Below, piece after piece: positions 11,370-22,238 of a stretch of 64,000 bases of DNA. Source of the DNA: Datisca glomerata (lineage: Eukaryota > Streptophyta > Magnoliopsida > Cucurbitales > Datiscaceae). The DNA lies in NCBI GenBank assembly GCA_003255025.1, contig QANY01013726.1:1-64000 (forward strand), in the 5' to 3' direction. The notes beneath the pieces are model-generated. The model was given only the letters and a program-made list of their open reading frames with translations. It had not been told where the DNA came from and did no database searches. Position 1 is the first letter of the stretch, and each line of letters begins with the position of its first letter. The position numbers and the translations under genes were made by a program.

Positions 11370-12563
11370 TTTTAATGAAAGCATGAATATGACCTTTAAC
11401 CCCACCATAGTGACAAATAATAGGAGGATATTTGTTGGTTTTACAAAAATATTTTTGTGATATTTTTATTTTTGAAAAGGTTGATATCCTAATCCCCTTT
11501 TAGTGGAAGCATTCGTTTGATTACCAAGAAATTTGTCAAGATTGTTTCTTCCATATGTAAATTTAAAAATGATTGAATTTAAATATTTTTCTTTATTTTG
11601 GCTTTGAACAAGATCTCGACGCAAACATGTAAGGGAACTTTGATTTTCAAATTCTTTCTTTTAAAAGACTCATTTTCTTATTGAAATTTTGAAAAACCAA
11701 TTTTCATAATTTTGTTCTTTAAGCGAAGTTTTTCAAATTTACTATAAATCTTTTCAAAAGCATTTTCAAGTTCTTTATAACAAGGTTTATCATTTAAAGT
11801 TAGCTTAGAAGAACTTACCTCATCTTCTAGTGCCATGAAACACATGTTTGCAACTTCTTCTTCTTCGCCATCAGAGTCGCTATCGTCGATATCATCCCAA
11901 GTTACCTTTGATGTATATTCTCGTCATTTTCATTTAGCCTCATTCCATGCGTCATCAATGAGCCAATAAGTTCTTCAAGAAGAAGTGTGTTAAGATCTTT
12001 GACTTATTTGATGGAGGTCACCTTGGCCTCCCAATTCTTTAGTAGATACCTAAGAAATATCACCATTTCAACATTTGAATAAGTCTTACAAAGAGATTTC
12101 AAGCCATTAATAATATAAGTGAAATGAGTAAATACATCGCATACGGATTTGTCATGCTTCATTTTAAATAATTCATAACTATGAACAAACATGCAAATTT
12201 TAGATTCTTTAACTTGATTTGTACCTTCGTGTGACTTCTAACATGTGCCATATAGATTTAGTAGATTCACATGTAGAAATTCTATTAAATTCATTTTTAT
12301 CAAGAACATAAAAAAAACATTCATAGCCTCAGCATTTAAATAAATTTTTTTTTATCATCACATTCCATTCACTACTTGTTTTGACAATATTTTTACCGTC
12401 CACAGTTTTGAATGGAATGTGAGTATAATTTTCAACAAGATCTCATAAGTCATAGTCAATCGATTGAATATAAATTCTCATTTTCGCTTTCCAATAAGTA
12501 TAATCATTACCATTGAAAATGGAGGTCTAATAGTAGATTGACTTCAATGAAAGAACCACTCAT
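11370..12563 (-). pseudogene. gag: Sirevirus gag (broken)
   Basis: The start is ATG at 12563 (MSGSFIEVN), 61 bases inside the 5' LTR boundary. The gag core includes NDYTYWKAKMRIYIQSIDYD, FNRISTCESTKSIWHMLEVT and YELFKMKHDKSVCDVFTHF with IINGLKSL and LLKNWEAKVTSIK (12192-12004), all typical of Sirevirus gag. A degraded zinc knuckle reads CHYGGVKGHIHAF near 11425-11375, where CxxC has become CHYG. The frame contains many stops and shifts. Confidence 0.85.
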
Positions 12564-12609
12564 GGATGCTAAAACTCAAGATGATTAAATCTTATGTATA
12601 GAGTACCAA

Positions 12610-12621
12610 GCTCTGATACCG
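12610..12621 (-). other. Sirevirus primer-binding site (initiator tRNA-Met)
   Basis: On the minus strand the bases read CGGTATCAGAGC, matching the usual plant copia primer site TGGTATCAGAGC at 11 of 12 positions. It lies two bases inside the 5' LTR. Confidence 0.9.
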
Positions 12622-12623
12622 AT

Positions 12624-13892
12624 TGTAGGATCAATATGGCAACCCAAGTGGGGGTGAATTGGTGATCGTGTTCAAATTAAAAAAATTTCGTACTCGAGTG
12701 AAAAATGAATGTTCAAGAACGAACTTCAATGTTCCACGAGTTTAACTGTTGAAAAGATAAATATGTAATAGATAAAAGCGTTAAATTAATAATGCTTGCG
12801 ATAATAAAAATGCGAAAAATATAAAACAAGCAAATAAAATATGGAAACTTAAAGTGAGAAAATTAAATTGTGGCACTTAAGTTGAGGAATTGAAGTGCGG
12901 AAAATAAATATCATAAAATAAAAAGAGAAGAAGGAGAAGAAAATAGGCATACTATATTTTTACGTGGTTATGGAAATCCTATCCCTACGTCCACGCTCCA
13001 AGCCCCCTTGGAGATTTTTAATCCAACGATCTTCTTAAAGGTGAAAACCAAACCTTACAAGCCCAATTGGCTTATGGGTGCTAACTAAACTTCACAAGAC
13101 TATGTGTTTCGAGATTGAGTGACCTATTACAATAACTCTCTCAAAAGAGTAGAATCTTCAATCTAAGCTCACAAAAAATAATCTTGCTCACTCAAGAAAT
13201 TTACAGGTATAAAGCTGAAAATATTAAAAGAGATTTAGGAGAGTGTTGGGAAAGTTTTAGGAGTAAGTCTATTGGCTATGAATTGTGTTTTGTGAAGAGA
13301 AATGTGGTGTATTTATAGAGGAGATGGAGGTTAGGATTTAGGAGGGGAAATTTCAAATTTTTAATATAGACAAAGGAAATGACACTCCATCCTTAACAAT
13401 GAGGACAAAAAATCATTGACCTAAAAGGCAAGAAATACTCCTACCCAAAATAACACAATATGGTAAAAAATTATTTAGGTAGGCTCCATATCTCTTTATG
13501 TACTTCAAATTGAAACTGACTTTGTTTGTACTTTGTCATTATCTCCATCTCATGTATTTTGTCTAATGTGCAAAATATATATGATTTTTGGTATGTAGTC
13601 TTTTTATGGATGTAGAATTAATTTAAAGATAGACATCCCTAAATAAATTAAGCTTTAATAAAGGAAAATAAAATGAGTAAGCTCCTAATAAAAATCACAT
13701 GAAAGTAAATATCTTCATGATCTTCAATCTCCATGCTTATGAGCTCCTATGAGAATAAATATTTTCATGATCTTCAATCAGAATACCTTGTGATAATTTT
13801 ACAAATAGCCTCTACAAACTTGATTAAATTTATTAGCAACGTCAATGTTTTGTTATCATCAAAAGTTGTCTCATAGAGATATAGGGCTAACA
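12624..13892 (-). repeat. 5' LTR of the Sirevirus
   Basis: The LTR begins TGTAGGATC and ends GGCTAACA on the + strand (TG...CA). It matches 6764-7872 throughout but is 160 bases longer because of extra sequence at about 13457-13624. Numerous substitutions separate the two LTRs, so the insertion is not recent. Confidence 0.92.
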
Positions 13893-13897
13893 AGAAC
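13893..13897. other. Target-site duplication, right copy (AGAAC)
   Basis: This is an exact repeat of 6759-6763. The E1 integrase frame resumes immediately after it. Confidence 0.9.
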
Positions 13898-14216
13898 ATC
13901 AGAACGAGGAACTCCTAAGGAAAAGTCTTGATATTTTAGAAGAACGGAGGGAAACGACTTTAATCTGGATGACCAATTATAACCAGAAAAGGAGAGCTGA
14001 CTTTTCGAAAATGATTTGAAGATGAGGAATTCAAAAGGGAGATCTAGTATTGAAGAAAATCTTCCAAGCAGAAGGGAACATCGGACCAAATTGGGAAGGA
14101 TCATATATTGTAAGCTGAATAAGAGGCATCAAATATTTATCTGACAGCGAAAGATGGGAAGGATCTGGCAAAGCATGAATGCTACGCATTTGAAATATAT
14201 TTTGTCTACTTTGTAA
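13898..14216 (+). pseudogene. pol: Integrase of E1, C-terminal part
   Basis: This continues the gene interrupted at 6763. Blocks are LDILEERRETTLIWMTNY (about 13928-13985), KRRADFSK, then the GPY/F-type module GDLVLKKIFQ (about 14040-14070), GNIGPNWEGSYIVS (about 14079-14118) and a short tail. Stops occur after IVS and in the tail. The order matches the C-terminal end of gypsy integrases, so the element's pol ends here. The similar segment of E2 lies at 24850-24690 on the minus strand. Confidence 0.8.
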
Positions 14217-14314
14217 ACATATTTTAGTGGATATTTTCCCGCAAGGGTTTTCCATGTAAAATGCTTAGTGTCAACTCTCTCACCTCTCTAGCACAATAAA
14301 TAACTACAGATTTG

Positions 14315-14610
14315 GGGCCATGGTTCTTCAATGAACCTAAGTACTTGAGAGTGGACGAATCATAAGTCATTCTCTCTAAATGAAATTGGGGCCATGGTTC
14401 TTTGTTGAACCTATGTCCTTGAGAGCGGGCGAACCATATGTCATTCTCTCAAAAGGAAACTGAGGTCATGGTTCTTCGATGAATCTGTCTTTAAGAGTGG
14501 GTGGATCATAAGTCCTTCTCTCTAATGGAAACCAGAGCCATGGTCTTTCAATGAACCTAAATCCTTGGGAGCGGGTGGACCATAAGTCATTCTCTCTAAA
14601 GGAAACCAAA
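14315..14610 (+). repeat. Four 74-bp tandem repeats in the E1 3' region
   Basis: Four head-to-tail copies, each starting with GGCCATGGTTCTT or a variant, carrying a GAGAGTGGG/GAGAGCGGG block and ending TCATTCTCTCTAAA plus GGAAAC. The total is 296 bases. They lie just after pol, where Tat-type elements are known to carry variable tandem repeats. Weaker repeats (GAGAACGGATTCT-like) continue to about 15000. Confidence 0.85.
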
Positions 14611-15024
14611 GCAACTCTTAGAAACACAAGTCATTAGTAACGAACTACGCAATGGAAAATAGTTAAAGAAGTATTGATCCGTTCTTTAAAGTGAAGCATA
14701 AAGCTCTACAAAATGTGGATTATACTACTGAAAAATTTGATTGCAAATTTGTCAAGTGCTTGAGAACGGATTCTGCTACGAAAGCAAGGAAAAGTTGAAA
14801 CATAAAAGTTGCTCGAGTATTTGAGAATAGATCTAAGTTGACAAAGTTCAAAGCATCGAAAGTGGATCTTGCTAAAGCATGACGTTACTACAAATCATTT
14901 AGAACGAATATTATTAGTCAGAATTCTTCATCTTCAAGAACAGATTCTAATAATTGAGTTAAAGGTTGAAGCTACTACAAGCCCCTCACAACGGATTTAA
15001 AACTTTTACATTTCTACTAAGACT
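14611..15024 (+). other. E1 3' untranslated region, no gene
   Basis: Purine-rich DNA with degenerate repeats around AGAACGGATTCT-like blocks (14767, 14826, 14938, 14985). No coding frame or RNA gene was recognised. It joins the tandem array to the antisense aORF. Confidence 0.5.
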
Positions 15025-15925
15025 TTAAAGAAAGAACGAAATGCAATTCAAATAGAAGAGAAGTTGCAAAGGCAAGGTACTTCTCATTGATAAGTAGAAA
15101 AATATAAAAGTACTTGAATTAAAATGCTGTGCAGAAAAGGAAAGAAGTAAAATTACAAAATAAGGTATCTTCAGCATTGAATTAAAATGCTGGTCAGCAA
15201 CAACTTTGGCAGAACTGATAAGCGCGTCTTTCGTAGAGCCGTTAACTTCAGCTTGAACTTTGGGAGGCAATTCACAACGAGGCTTCCTGGGAAGAGCATT
15301 TGGTGAGCCATCTCTATAGCCCAAGCTATAGATCATCAGCCACAGCCAAAGACTCCTCAGCCACAGCCAAAGACTCATTAGCCACTTTTGGAGAGTCTTC
15401 CAGCTTAAGGATCTCCACCTTCGTGATAATTGCTTCCTGGGCATACTTCTCCATAATTTATTATAGTTCAGCCTCAGTCTTCTTCAACTGTTCAATTTTA
15501 GCACAAATACCATCAATGAAGTTAAGACACTCAGTGACTTCCCTATGAAAGTTCATAAAGGCTTGGTCATGGGTAATGTGGTGATCTTGGAGGGCATTAT
15601 GATGAATAATGGCTTGCAAGAAGAGGAAAACAAGTGTAAGTAAATGGGTGTGTAGATTTACAAGTAAATAGGAAAAGAAAGAGAACTTACCCTCATGAGA
15701 TCGTGGCTCAAAGAGTTGATGGGATCACCAATGCTCATGATACGTGTTACACCATATCCGCCTCACTTAGAATGCCTAGGTGATGAAGTGAGAAGACTGT
15801 GCATCGTTCAGAAAGCAAATTGATGCATGAATGGGAGGGACAACAGTGTAATGCCTTAGCCTCCAAGGAATAAATCCCTCCACAACATCTTATGAACTAG
15901 AAGCAGTAGCGGGTTCCGTTGAACT
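15025..15925 (-). pseudogene. Antisense additional ORF (aORF) of E1, C-terminal part
   Basis: Reading frame opposite to E1 pol. It resembles the 3' end of the E2 aORF: SLGYRDGSPNALPRKPRCEL here against VGYRDGSMKAPPSKPLCDV there. A coiled-coil-like stretch with repeated SLAVAEESLAVAD precedes it. An intron of 78 bases (15613-15690, GTAAGT...TTGCAAG on the minus strand) lies at the same place as an intron of the E2 copy (22990-23056), with related exon sequence after it (ATTCATCATAATGC against ATTCACCATAATGC). The function is unknown. Such frames have been described as additional ORFs in plant Tat elements. The gene is split by a hAT remnant at about 15926. Confidence 0.7.
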
Positions 15926-17795
15926 AAAGGTGGAAATCGGGCCAGCCCAGCTCAGGCCCAGTGCGTTAATGCTCGGTCCGGGTGGTTCATGGGCCAGTCC
16001 CGGACCTTTTCAGGCGATTCATGGGCCGGTCCTGGACCTTTTCAGGCAGTTCACGGGCCGAGCCACTAGAATTTTAAGGCGGCCCAGAATGAACCACGCA
16101 ATCGGCATGTGTACTCACGCACCAGGCCTGTGACGGCCCAGGCCGGCCTAACCCCGATTAAATAATCGGACCAGCCCATTTTCTCTCATTTTAATGTGAT
16201 TTAATTCTGAAAAATGTAGATGAGGAGAGTTGAGCCTTGGTGGGGGAATAGATGAAGTGTAGAGATTACCACTAAATTATATGGAAGTGAAATTACTTTT
16301 ATTTTAATTATTTTATTTTTTTACTTTAAAATCTCAATAGAAAAACTTGTCATACTAAGTAAAATAATTATTTTATTCATTCAATTAAATAGTTGCATCA
16401 ATATAAATTAAGTACATCCTAATAAAGTATTCATTTAAATAAAATTATGATAATCATGGAGATTCTAAATACAATCAATTTATTATTTTTTATTTACTGA
16501 ATTTAAGAGTTGCATCACTTTAAATCAAGTACATCCCAACTAGGTTGACACCTAGCTATTTATCAATCACTTGCAATAATTTCAAAAATTAACCACCCCC
16601 CTTCTCGTGCTAGGCTTGTTAAAACTTTTACTAGAAAAAACTCCATTGGGGAAAACTCAAAAAAGGAAAAAGAGTACTAACCATAAGAACTAACTCATAT
16701 AAGACTTTAAAAATCTGAATCATCTATAATTCATTTTCATTAACATCTAAATCTTGAAAATCTTGAATGATGTCGTCTAGTTGTTGTTATCTTCTTTTGA
16801 TGGCATCACTCTAATCCTTAACGCAGATAAGGGCTTCAACAATATCATGAGCTAATCTATTTTTTTTTTAATTACAAGTCCACCTGCACTAAAAATAAAC
16901 TTCGATGCTATTGTAGAGACCAGAAGGGTTAGTAGATCACGCGCCATAATAGAAAGAATTGGATAACTCGTTGAATTTGCTTTCTACCATTGTAAAATAT
17001 CTAACTCATCATTTTATTTAATTCTATATTTCGTTTCAAAAAATTTATAAATTTTTTATCTATGAGGAGTAGAAATAATGTTCTTCATTTTAAATTTCAT
17101 TCTTTGTTGAAAAATATTCATAGAACTACCTACTTGTGTAGATAAACTATTACCATCATTAATATTACAATCATCATTTTTTATATTTTGAGTCATATGT
17201 TGAATAAAATGAATTTAATTTAGATGTTAGTTCTTTAATATCTACAATGGGGGAAAGTTATCAATTCTCAGAAATTAAATCAATAAAAATTTCAGCTCTA
17301 ACTAATTTTATCCTAGGATCCATAGGAGAAAATTTCAACTCCAAGTAATTTTGCTTTTGTGTCATATTAATTGGTATTGGGGTATGCACTTGGACTCTTG
17401 GTGTATTTTTTGTTGATTGAATAAAATAATATTTAAACAAAAAATATTATCTATTTATTTAGTTAAATATATTTATCTCAAAAATATATTTAATAAAGTA
17501 TTTGACAAAATGTATTGAAAGACAATAAAAATATAACACAAACAATATTTACACAAAATAGTCTTGGTCTAGTTGTAAGGTGTCACATTAATAAGGAAGT
17601 GGGTTCAATCTTCAATATATACTAAATCAATGATTTTTTGAGATAAAAAGAACTTGTCCACGGGTCGGGCCGGGCCATATGGCAAAACTGTTAGGCCTGT
17701 GCAGGCTCGGGCTTGGCCCGTGGGCCTTAACCGGCCTTGTATTGTTTATAAGCGGGTCGGGACGGGCTTTAACGGGTCGGTTCAGCCGGCTTCGA
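15926..17795 (-). mobile_element. hAT DNA transposon remnant inserted in the E1 aORF
   Basis: Both sides are GGGCC/GGGTCGGG-rich (15938-16150 and 17655-17790), typical of the ends of plant hAT elements, and enclose AT-rich sequence with a transposase remnant on the minus strand. The left end reads TAAAGGTGGAAATCGGGCC. The right end lacks a clean matching inverted repeat, and no convincing eight-base target duplication was found, so the borders are approximate. The aORF sequence continues on both sides, which supports insertion. Confidence 0.7.
16790..17200 (-). pseudogene. hAT transposase, C-terminal dimerisation domain (broken)
   Basis: On the minus strand, ELDILQW, a stop, then KANSTSYPILSIMARDLLTL and VSTIASKFIFSAGG (about 17015-16890) match the hAT dimerisation domain, which normally reads LDILxWWK, YPxLSxMARDxLxIPVST and SESAFSxGG. 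ICVKD followed by a stop matches the final (I/L)CxxDW. Here SESAFS has become SKFIFS. The catalytic core upstream was not recognised, so most of the transposase is missing or unrecognisable. Confidence 0.8.
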
Positions 17796-18868
17796 CGAAG
17801 GAGGCGCTAGTGGAGGAGTCCTGACCAAACTGGAGCTACCTCATGTTCACCTATGGGAGCAGGAGGAATAGCCGGAGCAGGAGGAGCTTGGGAAGAGCTG
17901 GAGGTGTCCGTTCTTGGACGAACACCCCTCCCTGAGAAGTCATCGACCATGGTTCAGAGCCGCTTAGCCACCTCTATTTCTGTAGCAGCTCTTTGAAACA
18001 AGGCTTCTTTTCTTCTTCCTCTCCTTCAAAATCCATTGACTTAGAGGAAAAGCGGAAGAATGGGAAATTGAATGAAAAGGAGGAACATGTATATTCTAGG
18101 AAGTGACGTGGAAGTCAAGGGAGCAGATGATGAGGCAACGACAGCAGGATCGGTAGATGGAACGAAGGTGACGTTAATGCCCTCCTTGGATCCAAGAGCT
18201 CGTACCACCGCCTATCTTGGCAATGGTAAGCAGCAAAAATCTTTTCATTAAGAGCTTTTGATAAGGAAAGTTTCTTGTTGAGCGTTTATCTTCACAATTC
18301 AAAGGAAAACAAGAAGTTAGAAATGGAAACTACACAAAAATTAAAAAGAAACTAAAAGGAAACAAGAAAGGAGCTCTAGTAACTTACTAAAAAATTTTCA
18401 TTTCTTGGGAACTATCTAGCGGCCATCACGCTCCAATTTCCGCCAACCTGAAGAATGTCCTATTCCCATCCTTTGTCTCATTTTGGAAGGTCCAAAATCA
18501 ACGCCCCCCTTTTTCTTGACGATCGAGGGGCCAGGTAGTAACTCTCACCCTGGCGCTTGACTATATACAAATATTAGAGTTCATCCATGACTAAGCCTAG
18601 GTTATACCTCCTATTCATGGCTTTGAAACATAAGACTACCCTATAAGAACTCAGAGTAAACTAGGAAGGGGCCAAGCGATAAGGCCTAATGCTATGTACA
18701 CTAGATGAAGTGTGATTTGATATGGAGGACTCCCGATGATAAATTCTCTCCTAAGGCACATAGTATGTCTAGAGGGAAAGCTTATTGGTTAGAGGCCATG
18801 AACTGCCTAAACTCAGTTTTAGACCTAACTAAAGGAACAATGGGTTTAAAATAAATCTCATCTGCCAT
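17796..18868 (-). pseudogene. Antisense aORF of E1, N-terminal part
   Basis: The start is ATG at 18868 giving MADEIYFKPIVPLVRSKTEF, which matches MSRGGVEFKPTVPLVRNSVE of E2. A conserved later block, RPRTDTSSSSQAPP, pairs with HPRSDTTSSSRDPP of E2. An intron at 18290-18387 (GTAAGT...GAAG on the minus strand) sits at the same codon as the first E2 intron, with related exon sequence after it (ATAAACGCTC against ATAAGCTTAA). Several stops are present. The product resembles the plant 'putative gypsy type transposon' protein family (Pfam Transposase_28), whose biochemical role is not known. Confidence 0.7.
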
Positions 18869-19184
18869 AACTCTAAGATAACAAAATAAATGCAGAGAAG
18901 AAGAAGTGGAGAACTTATGATATCAAAGATGAAGAACGAAAAATAGTGAACGCAAAGGCCTTTAAATAGGCCACGGATGTGAAGAAGAATTTTAATTCAT
19001 TGGGTAAATGCTGAAAAGAGGTGATGAAAGGACGCCTGGAGGTACCTGAGTACAAAAAGACCTGTCAAGAAGATGTGACTAACAAGGTGCAATGAAATGG
19101 ATCATCGTGACAATAGACAACTAGGGAAACAACATATGGCAAAAGAGGCAAGGGTAGTAATATGAATTCAAAACTCACGTCGCG
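18869..19184. other. No gene seen; probable remainder of the E1 3' end
   Basis: Unique-looking, purine-rich sequence. An E1 3' LTR would be expected about here, but I see no match to 1650-1997. It was either deleted or has diverged beyond recognition. Confidence 0.4.
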
Positions 19185-19305
19185 TATTTTCGGCCATTTT
19201 TACAACTCCACCCACGAAAACTTGTCTTTTCCTGCTATTTTTCTTAGGGGCAATAGCAGGACAAGATAGGTTTCAGGGGTAGAGTTGTAAAAATGGCCGA
19301 AATAT
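19185..19305. repeat. Fold-back repeat (about 55-bp inverted arms)
   Basis: Left arm 19185-19239 (TATTTTCGGCCATTTTTACA...) pairs with right arm 19252-19305 around a loop of about 12 bases, with few mismatches. A third partial copy, CATATTTCGGCC followed by ATTTTTGTAA, lies at about 19361-19383. GAGTGTGAT (19306) and ATCACACTC (19449) are a further inverted pair around this third copy. It may be a small fold-back or MITE-like element; the family was not identified. Confidence 0.7.
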
Positions 19306-19462
19306 GAGTGTGATAAATAATATATTTACCAAAATTACACAGTAGTAAATAAATTAGTTACCATATTTCGGCCATTTTTGTAATAAAAAAATTTTCTGGA
19401 CTTTTTTGCAACTTGAGCTAGGAAGGGGTCATTTTTACAGTTCTGGCCATCACACTCAATTC

Positions 19463-20356
19463 CATACACCTGAAAATCAAACCATTGCAAGCCTAACTTG
19501 GACTACCTAGTTTTGATTTATATGAAAAAACCCCTTAGTAATAGAGTTTTGATCTTTCTACTACTTAAAAATTGAGACTTTTGAAATTCGGTATTTCATA
19601 ATCCACCCTTATGCATATAAAGAGCTTCATACCATATAATACTGCATATATAATGAATGACAATTTTATTAACAGAACTAACAAATTTATTAACAGAACT
19701 AACAAATTTATTAATTAACAAAATTACGTTTATTTGCTACATAGATTTAGTGGAAAAAATCTATAACAACATAAAACTATGAAGTATGAACCAGACCTGA
19801 CAAAATGTTGGGTGAATGTTTCGTAAAAAATAGGCGAAATAAAAAACATAGAAACCATTTGATATATGAAAATATGAGAAAAAAATTCATAATCATCATC
19901 ACTACCCAGTAATAGAGGAGACAACCCTTCTTCTTTCTCAATAACTTGATCATCCTAATTGCCTCAAGGCTCAAATACACTGACTCTGAGTTCAGCATAG
20001 CAAATATTACAATATAAATAGAGGGGCATAAATGGTCTGTCAAGTAATATATTAGTAACTTGAGATGAGATTCATAGTATTGTAGAGATTCATTACATTA
20101 TATATACATAAATCATTTAATTAACTTAATGAATATAGATACATTAATAATTGAATAGAAAACCAAAATTCATTAGTACTGATACCACATGTATCTTGGA
20201 ATGAATATTTGTGAAATACATAAAATATATAAGCGGCAAAAGAGGAATTCAAAAATTTCTCTTCTTAAGTCACTTTTAATATACTAATAGAAACGGACGT
20301 GCGTTGCGCATGATAAGTATATTCATTTCTATTTTTCGCTATAAAAAAGTGATAAT
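19463..20356. other. AT-rich spacer between E1 and E2, no gene
   Basis: No coding frame was recognised. A 21-base unit containing ACAGAACTAACAAATTTATT is repeated two to three times at about 19672-19720. Minus-strand frames of 64-88 codons here have no motif and AT-driven composition. Confidence 0.5.
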
Positions 20357-20361
20357 GTACT
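20357..20361. other. Target-site duplication of E2, left (GTACT)
   Basis: GTACT directly precedes the LTR and recurs at 30235-30239 directly after the other LTR. Confidence 0.88.
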
Positions 20362-20904
20362 TGTAAAGGAATTTTTTTCTCTAAAATAGATAATATCAAA
20401 AGCAGAGAAAATAAGTACGAGAGTAAGCAATTTACAATGGCTTGTATTCGTTAATAATTCAGTTTACAATTTGGCATGTATTTATAAGCTTGTAATACCA
20501 CTTAATTCTCAAAATAAAGCGAGAACAAATGGAATATTCATTGAGATTGAGTTTATCTTTTAGGATTTACCTCATTTTTAGGTGAATAACTGAGCCTTGC
20601 TTATCAATATTAACAAATTTTTGAATTTGAATCATTTGGCATAGTGTGAAGAATTTGACGGTTGTAATGATTCCTACCAGTTTTTCCATGGTGATGATTC
20701 CCTCAATTGGCTTCTCTGACTTTCGTGATTTCTTATGCGACTTTTGTACTTCAGCTACCTGGGTTAGGTGAGTAGCTCCATATCAGCTTATTCAGATCTG
20801 CCAGCATGGAAAATTCAACTATTCCCATAATGCTTCTATGACATTTGCTTTAATTGTTTTTCTTCTCCGCTGACATGGCTGAACACCAAGAATTATCCTC
20901 TTCA
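20362..20904 (-). repeat. 3' LTR of E2
   Basis: TGTAAAGG...TTCA on the + strand. It shares long blocks with 29719-30234, for example GGCTTGTATTCG, AACTATTCCCATAATGCTTC and GAGATTGAGTTTATCTT. Confidence 0.9.
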
Positions 20905-20916
20905 TTTGCCCCCATT
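20905..20916 (-). other. Polypurine tract of E2
   Basis: AATGGGGGCAAA on the minus strand directly precedes the 3' LTR. Confidence 0.8.
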
Positions 20917-21111
20917 ACACTTGATGAAGTCTCTCTTCCTTCATGTATAATGATTTGGTTTCTCGATCTTCAACACTAGATTGATTTGGACCTGTAATGG
21001 CTATAACTTGAAAAACTTAACAATAATAATAGTTATCTTACCGAATGACGTGCGTTTGATGGTTGCATGAGCTTTCTCTTCTATCATTTCATTCTCCTAT
21101 TCACATCAATG

Positions 21112-21262
21112 GTCTGCTCTGATGCTCTAATTCCCATTCTCACTAAGATTTTGCTCTGGCGCTTCGATTTCCATTCTCGCTAGGTGGCCACTTTGACGCT
21201 TTGATTTCCATTCTCGCTAGGAATCTGCTCTGACGCTTTGATTTCCATTCTGACATTTTGAC
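21112..21262 (+). repeat. Four units of about 37 bp upstream of the E2 aORF
   Basis: Four tandem units with the core TTTGATTTCCATTCTCGCTA (variants CTAATTCCCATTCTCACTA and similar), each preceded by TGCTCTGACGC or a variant. They lie between the 3' LTR and the aORF start, where a promoter of the antisense frame would be expected; no function can be shown. Confidence 0.75.
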
Positions 21263-22135
21263 TCTCCTCAATTATTTCCTTTGTCGCTTCCCATTCTTGT
21301 GCTCATATTTAATGGTCTTTATTTATTGTTTTGTCAGAACATGCCACCCTTAGTTCCTGTTGTCAACCCCTGAATAGGCGTTAGTAGCGATGGCCCATTT
21401 TTTTCCTACTGATGTTCCTTCGATCGAGCGCGTGTCAGTCATCATTTCATTTCTCATAATTAATTTCAATAACCTTTCATGTCTGAAGCCAATATAAATT
21501 CTTCCTTTCCCTTTCATTTTGTTGACTTTCCTCCCTTCTTTTTCATAAGTCTTCTGTCTTTTCTACTTCCCTTTTCTTTGTTAGTAATTCTAGTATACAT
21601 GAGCCGAGGTGGAGTTGAATTTAAGCCTACTGTTCCTCTAGTTAGAAATTCGGTTGAGCTTAGCGATTTTCTTTCTATCTGTAATAACGCCTTTCCTTAT
21701 GATGTTGTAGTTGGTTTAGGCGAGAGTAGGAACCCATATCATCGTTGTAGGCCTCCATACCAGATAACCTTAAGTCCAATGTATATTTCTCTAGGCCTTA
21801 GACTCTCTTTCTCCCCATTTTCCAAGAGTTCTTCCATTGGTGTGGTCTTGCCCCATCACGATTTACTCCTATACCTATAGGATCCTCCTCGGTTTTGAGG
21901 CTTTGAATATGAGGTTTGGTTTTGATTTGGGAGTCGACGAATTGAGATGCTGTTATGTAATTAAACTTAAGGATGAGATTTACTACATTTCTAATCGAAA
22001 TTCAGAAAAGAGGGGGCCAATAGTGACCAATATTTCCCCGGGTGCCAAACACTAGGAGAGGAATGTTCTTGTGATTCGCAAAAATTAGGGCGGTGATGGC
22101 AATTGGAGAATTCCCAGGAATTGGGGGATTTTTAG

Positions 22136-22238
22136 TAAGTAGTCGGAGCCCCATTTCTAAATCTGGTTTCTCTTTAAATCTGCCCTTATTATTTGTTCTT
22201 TTTTTCTTTTCTTATGTTGGTCTTCTCATTCTCTGCAG
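22136..22238 (+). other. Inferred intron 1 of the E2 aORF
   Basis: GTAAGT at the start, a pyrimidine-rich run, and CTCTGCAG at the end. The E1 aORF has a matching intron (18290-18387, minus) between similar exon sequences (TTTTTA before; ATAAGC or ATAAAC after). Confidence 0.7.

Larger units (their letters stand above)
6764..13892 (-). mobile_element. Sirevirus-type Ty1/copia retrotransposon, complete ends, dead genes
   Basis: A 7.1-kb element on the minus strand with two LTRs (6764-7872 and 12624-13892), a primer site matching initiator tRNA-Met, a polypurine tract, and gag, protease, integrase, RT and RNase H in copia order read right to left. Protein motifs such as VQIYVDDIIFGADNEYL, INQEKYTKDLLKKF and PKESHLQAIKRIFKYLLG resemble Sirevirus (SIRE/Maximus) elements of plants. 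Target duplications AGAAC flank it. It lies inside the integrase gene of gypsy element E1, so it is younger than E1. No envelope-like frame is seen between RNase H and the 3' LTR. Confidence 0.9.

Noticed and set aside
12610..12621. tRNA-like match (initiator tRNA-Met)
   Set aside because: Only the 12-base primer complement is present; no tRNA gene surrounds it.
14315..14610. CRISPR-like array of regularly spaced repeats
   Set aside because: Units are contiguous 74-bp tandem copies without unique spacers, in a plant retrotransposon 3' region; the same holds for the arrays at 24134 and 61590.
15930..16133. Plus-strand Gly/Pro-rich frame of 67 codons
   Set aside because: It is a shadow of the GGGCC-rich hAT end, opposite to the transposase remnant.
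20280..20310. ACGTGCGTTGCGCATGAT near the E2 left end, resembling motifs seen at ends of some plant repeats
   Set aside because: A single short copy without partner ends or a recognisable element around it.
18869..20356. Possible 3' LTR of E1
   Set aside because: I compared 1650-1997 with this region by eye and saw only weak resemblance (ATGCATATAAAG at 19613); not enough to claim an LTR.
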